A stretch of DNA of 8,239 nucleotides from JAVBOJ01 sp031550755 (GTDB lineage Bacteria; Bacillota; Clostridia; Oscillospirales; UBA929). A program made the position numbers and the translations under genes. A model generated the notes under the pieces. The model searched no databases. It saw only the letters and a program-made list of their open reading frames with translations, and was not told the DNA's origin. The stretch spans positions 1 to 8,239 of the forward strand of contig JAVBOJ010000120.1 in the NCBI GenBank assembly GCA_031550755.1. Direction: 5' to 3'. Position 1 is the first letter of the stretch; each line of letters begins with the position of its first letter. This document shows, one piece after another, positions 5,452 through 8,239 of this stretch.

Positions 5452-7161
5452 TTACACCCGGAACAGCCGGGCGAGCTTGTCGCCCTTGGGCAGCATAAGC
5501 AAATCCTCTTTGGTCAAAATGCGCAGGAAGATGACCAAAATGAAGTAGAACACCACCGACAGCCCCACCGTCACGATGACGGTCAACCGGGAGGCGATGC
5601 CCAGCATCCCGGTGAAGAAGTTTTGCAGTCCGTACGCCGTGAGCCCCATGAGCGCCGACGCCAAAAACGGGCGGAAAAAGATTCCGATGGTTTTGACCGA
5701 GCCGGTGGCGCGGACAATGAGCGCCATGTTGAGAATCCCGATGACGGCGTAGCAGAGCAGCGTCCCGACCGGCGCGCCGTGGATCCCGATGTCGGGATTG
5801 CCGACGAGGATGTAATTGCAGACGATTTTGACCACGCCGCCGACGCCCATGGTGATGATCGGCATCCAGACAATGCCCATGGCCTGCAAAATGGCGTTGG
5901 TCAGGGTCACCAAACAGACGAAAAAGACCGCCAACCCCAGCGTGGACAGCAGCGGTGCGGCCAGCGCCACAGCCTCGGGCTGGCGTGCGCCGCTCAGCAG
6001 ATCGAGCAGCGGGAAGGACAGCGCCGTCAGCCCCGCCGCCGCCGGCATGGCCAGCAGCGCGTTGATGCGCAGGGCGGAATGGATGGTGTTTTTGACCGCC
6101 GTATGGTCGCGCCGGGTCATGGCGGCCGAAATGGCCGGGATGATGCTGACCGCGATGGTGAGCAAAAACGCCGGCGGCATGTTGAACAGGGTCTGGGCGA
6201 AGGTGTACGAGCCGTAGGCCTTCTGGGCTTCCTGCAACGTATAACCCAGCGCGTCCTGCAAGCGGTTGAGCACCAGCCCCGAGTCGATCAGGTTGGTCAG
6301 ATTGAGCACCGACGCGCTGATGGTGACCGGAATGGCGATTTTGAGCAGCTCGCGGGTCAGCTCCCTGGAGCCGCGTGTCGCGCGGGAATAGCCCGGCTCC
6401 AGGGACTGTGCCCGTTTGCGGTAGGACAGAATCATGTACACCGCGCCCAGCAGCGCGCCGATGGTCACGCCGGCAATGGCGGCGGCCGCCGCGTGCGCCA
6501 GCGGCTCGGACGCGTTCCTGACCACCTGCTCCAGCGACGCCGTCACCTCGGCGGACAGCGTCTTTGTTTTGTCCCCCAGTTGATTGGAGGCCTCGACGGC
6601 GGCCTTGATGACGCCGGGGTGGGGCTGATAGACGAGATAGGCCAGCGCGTAGCCCACCAGCAGCTTGCCGAGCGACTCGATGATCTGCGAAATGGCGGTC
6701 GGGTACATATTGCCCCGCCCCTGATGATAGCCCCGGAAGGCCGACATGACCGCCACAAACAGCACCGCCGGAGAGATGCACATGACGGCGTACGCCGCGT
6801 CGGGGTTGCCCATCCAGCCGGCGACGGTCTGGGCAAACACCAGCAAAAACCCGGTGCCCACAAAGCCGATGCCGATAAAGATGAGCAGCGCCAGCCGGAA
6901 AATGTTGCGGATCTCAAACTCGCGCCGCTGGGCGCCGGCAGCCGACACCATCTTGGACACCGCCACCGGCAGCCCCGCCGTGGAGATGACAAAGAGGGTG
7001 GTGTAAATGAGATAGGCCACGTTGAAGTTGGCCATGCCCACCGGGCCGATGAGGTTTTGCAGCGGGATTTTGAACAGCGCGCCGATGAGCTTGACCAGCG
7101 CGGTACCGACCGACAGGATCAGCGCCCCGTGCAAAAAGCTCTGTTTTTGTGACGCGGACAT
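5452..7161 (-). CDS. SpoVB/MurJ-like polysaccharide flippase (MOP superfamily)
   Basis: The 569-residue protein has about 14 hydrophobic segments and matches the SpoVB/YtgP-like branch of COG2244, which flips lipid-linked saccharides (peptidoglycan or polysaccharide precursors) across the cytoplasmic membrane. Recognisable parts are SVGTALVKLIGALFKIPL (17-34), STAGLPVAVSKMVS (60-73), SAFRGYHQGRGNMYPTAIS (140-158) with SQIIESLGKL, LLKIAIPVTISASVLNLTNLID, NMPPAFLLTIAVSIIPAISA, and the C-terminal LPKGDKLARLF. Between spans 5 and 6 (about 177-222) there is a hydrophilic segment of some 45 residues that looks longer than usual. The start is ATG 7161, with AAAGG 10 bases upstream. It is the first gene after glutamine synthetase in the - strand set and nearly abuts the acetyltransferase gene. 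SpoVB itself serves spore cortex synthesis, but paralogues are common, so a sporulation role is not established. Confidence 0.92.
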   Translation of the reverse strand: MSASQKQSFLHGALILSVGTALVKLIGALFKIPLQNLIGPVGMANFNVAYLIYTTLFVISTAGLPVAVSKMVSAAGAQRREFEIRNIFRLALLIFIGIGFVGTGFLLVFAQTVAGWMGNPDAAYAVMCISPAVLFVAVMSAFRGYHQGRGNMYPTAISQIIESLGKLLVGYALAYLVYQPHPGVIKAAVEASNQLGDKTKTLSAEVTASLEQVVRNASEPLAHAAAAAIAGVTIGALLGAVYMILSYRKRAQSLEPGYSRATRGSRELTRELLKIAIPVTISASVLNLTNLIDSGLVLNRLQDALGYTLQEAQKAYGSYTFAQTLFNMPPAFLLTIAVSIIPAISAAMTRRDHTAVKNTIHSALRINALLAMPAAAGLTALSFPLLDLLSGARQPEAVALAAPLLSTLGLAVFFVCLVTLTNAILQAMGIVWMPIITMGVGGVVKIVCNYILVGNPDIGIHGAPVGTLLCYAVIGILNMALIVRATGSVKTIGIFFRPFLASALMGLTAYGLQNFFTGMLGIASRLTVIVTVGLSVVFYFILVIFLRILTKEDLLMLPKGDKLARLFRV

Positions 7162-7177
7162 GATACCACAACCTTTG

Positions 7178-7209
7178 TCAGTGATCAGTTAACAGTGAAC
7201 AGTGATCAG
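7178..7209. repeat. 7-bp tandem repeat before the flippase gene
   Basis: Four consecutive 7-base units TCAGTGA, TCAGTTA, ACAGTGA, ACAGTGA (7178-7205) are followed by a partial fifth, TCAG. The consensus is WCAGTGA. The 10-mer CAGTGATCAG occurs twice (7179-7188 and 7200-7209). The array ends one base from the G of the AAAGG region (7172-7177), inside the probable leader of the flippase mRNA. Similar ACAGTGA arrays recur between genes in gut Clostridia (from memory). Confidence 0.8.
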
Positions 7210-7265
7210 CGCGACGCCCTCGGCGCGCCGGGGGATTGCCATTGTCAGGACAGGCGCATATCCCT
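7210..7265. other. Gap between glutamine synthetase and flippase genes
   Basis: This short stretch contains the perfect palindrome CGGCGCGCCG (7221-7230), preceded by GACGCCCT, which faintly resembles the 71-92 repeat in the opposite orientation. I find no convincing -35/-10 pair on the - strand and no intrinsic terminator after the glutamine synthetase stop. Read-through into the flippase operon is therefore possible. Confidence 0.4.
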
Positions 7266-8239
7266 TTATATGTTAAAAAGCAGCTCATTATACGTGGGAA
7301 ACGGCCAGCTCCCCCGGGGCATTCGGCGCTCCAGCGCGTCGCAGGCGGCGCGGAGGGCCTCCATGGCAGGCAGCAGGCTGTCCCGGAAGAGCAGCGCCCG
7401 GGAGGGTCTGTCCGGCAAGAGGTGCTTGCCCTGTGTCATGATCGATGACACCTGCTCGAAGGCGGTTTTCGCGTCGTCAATCAGCCCGCCCAGCTCGCGC
7501 GCCAGCCTTTCCTGCACGCTCTCGCGCCCGATGACCCGGCGCACCGGCTCGGCCAGCGCCGCCAGCTCGCCCTGATAGCGCAGACAGGCCGGCAAAATCT
7601 CCCGATCCACCATTTCCAGCATGACCGAGGCTTCCAGATACATCGCGTGGACATATTGCTCCAGCTTGATTTCAAACCGCGCGTCCAGCTCGTCGCGGGT
7701 CAGGACGCCGTACCGATCAAACAGCTTGACCGATTCCGGCGCGTTGATCGCCGGCAGGGCGTCCAGCGTGGTCGGGCGGCAGGGCAGACCGCGTCCGGCG
7801 GCCTCGGCGCGCCACTCGTCGCTGTAATTGTTGCCGTTGAAAATGATCCGTTTGTGTTCTCGCAGCAGGTTGGAGAGGATATCCCGCAACGTCTCCTCCC
7901 GGTCGGGGGCGGCTTCCAGCGCCGTGGCGATTTCGTCGGCCATTTCGGCCAGAATCGTCCCCAGCACAACGTTTGTCATGCTGATGGACACCGACGACGG
8001 CAGCATCCGGAACTCAAAACGGTTGCCGTTAAATGCAAACGGCGAGGTGCGGTTGCGGTCGGTATCGTCGGAAAACGAGCGGGGGAGGAGGGAGCCCTCG
8101 GCCGGCAGCGCCCCGCCGTTTTCGAGCGCGTCGAGCACGGACAGCAGCGGTGCTCCGAGGCAGATCGAGATAATGCTGGGCGGCGCCTCGTGCGCCCCCA
8201 GACGCAGATCGTTGGCGTAGCCGGCGGCGGCGAACCGCA
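7266..8239 (-). CDS. glnN: Type III glutamine synthetase, C-terminal part (5' end beyond the window)
   Basis: The 323 visible residues are the C-terminal part of a GSIII enzyme, which joins ammonia to glutamate using ATP in the cytoplasm. Complete members run to about 700 residues, so more than half is off the edge. The open frame continues to the last base of the window, and the GTG at 8138 is internal. Diagnostic motifs are NDLRLGAHEAPPSIIS (9-24 of the visible part), DRNRTSPFAFNGNRFEFRM (60-78, substrate-binding region), FNGNNYSDEW (133-142), and the GSIII-specific helical tail ending FPTYNELLFNI. In the first motif the family usually has GNDHRLG; here it reads GYANDLRLG, with two extra residues and Leu in place of His. 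The stop is TAA at 7268-7266. The symbol glnN is used for GSIII in some groups; clostridial genomes often label it glnA. Confidence 0.96.
   Translation of the reverse strand, partial: RFAAAGYANDLRLGAHEAPPSIISICLGAPLLSVLDALENGGALPAEGSLLPRSFSDDTDRNRTSPFAFNGNRFEFRMLPSSVSISMTNVVLGTILAEMADEIATALEAAPDREETLRDILSNLLREHKRIIFNGNNYSDEWRAEAAGRGLPCRPTTLDALPAINAPESVKLFDRYGVLTRDELDARFEIKLEQYVHAMYLEASVMLEMVDREILPACLRYQGELAALAEPVRRVIGRESVQERLARELGGLIDDAKTAFEQVSSIMTQGKHLLPDRPSRALLFRDSLLPAMEALRAACDALERRMPRGSWPFPTYNELLFNI

Noticed and set aside
5360..6781. A 473-codon - strand frame overlapping the flippase gene
   Set aside because: It is the same DNA in another frame, low in hydrophobic spans and rich in Arg, Gly and His, while the 5452-7161 frame gives a clear MOP-family protein.
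4129..7152. A 1007-codon open frame on the + strand
   Set aside because: It lies opposite three recognisable - strand membrane genes. Its product is extremely rich in His, Gln, Arg, Gly and Asp with no domain pattern, as expected from reading a GC-rich gene on the opposite strand.
7221..7240. A terminator after glutamine synthetase built on CGGCGCGCCG
   Set aside because: The palindrome has no T-run after it on the - strand, and the extended stem contains a mismatch.
1..8239. CRISPR array, tRNA or rRNA genes, transposase, integrase, toxin-antitoxin or defence genes
   Set aside because: No regularly spaced repeats of CRISPR length, no cloverleaf-like sequence, and no reading frame with motifs of these families was seen.

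Overview
The window is GC-rich bacterial DNA carrying seven protein genes and no RNA gene that I can recognise. The gene families point to a Clostridia-type Firmicute, most likely Oscillospirales. The evidence is a type III glutamine synthetase, a SpoVB-type flippase, a DUF6056-like membrane protein ending in copper-amine-oxidase-type stalk repeats, GGAGG-type ribosome binding sites, and short GC-rich intergenic repeats with a GTAGGGG signature. The taxonomic call is inference from families, not from a marker gene.

Left part, + strand (1-1631). About 200 bases of repeat-rich DNA (two inverted-repeat structures and a perfect palindrome) lead into a clear housekeeping-type promoter at 145-173. 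This drives a two-gene operon: an ECF sigma factor (207-821) and its membrane-anchored zinc-type anti-sigma factor (828-1559). The operon ends at a strong intrinsic terminator (1594-1631). The layout is that of an envelope-stress or signal-response switch: the anti-sigma protein holds the sigma factor at the membrane until an external signal releases it.

Right part, - strand (8239 down to 1760). Reading in the direction of transcription: the C-terminal half of a type III glutamine synthetase (cut by the window edge), a roughly 100-base gap holding 7-bp tandem repeats, then a tightly packed set. That set is a SpoVB/MurJ-like lipid-linked saccharide flippase, a small DUF1624-type membrane acetyltransferase (3-base gap), a DUF6056-like polytopic membrane protein with an extracytoplasmic stalk tail, and a DusB-type tRNA-dihydrouridine synthase. 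The three membrane genes together suggest export and decoration of a cell-surface glycan. The tRNA enzyme looks like a passenger at the operon end. The dus gene converges on the sigma/anti-sigma operon.

The most unusual points are: a 30-base direct repeat (29 of 30 identical) that brackets the sigma/anti-sigma operon and supplies the last four codons and the stop of dus; the fusion of stalk repeats to a DUF6056-like membrane protein; two alternative overlapping hairpins at the left edge; a multi-stem structured element between two membrane genes; and a 7-bp tandem repeat just upstream of the flippase ribosome binding site. I see no convincing wholly new defence or mobile system here.
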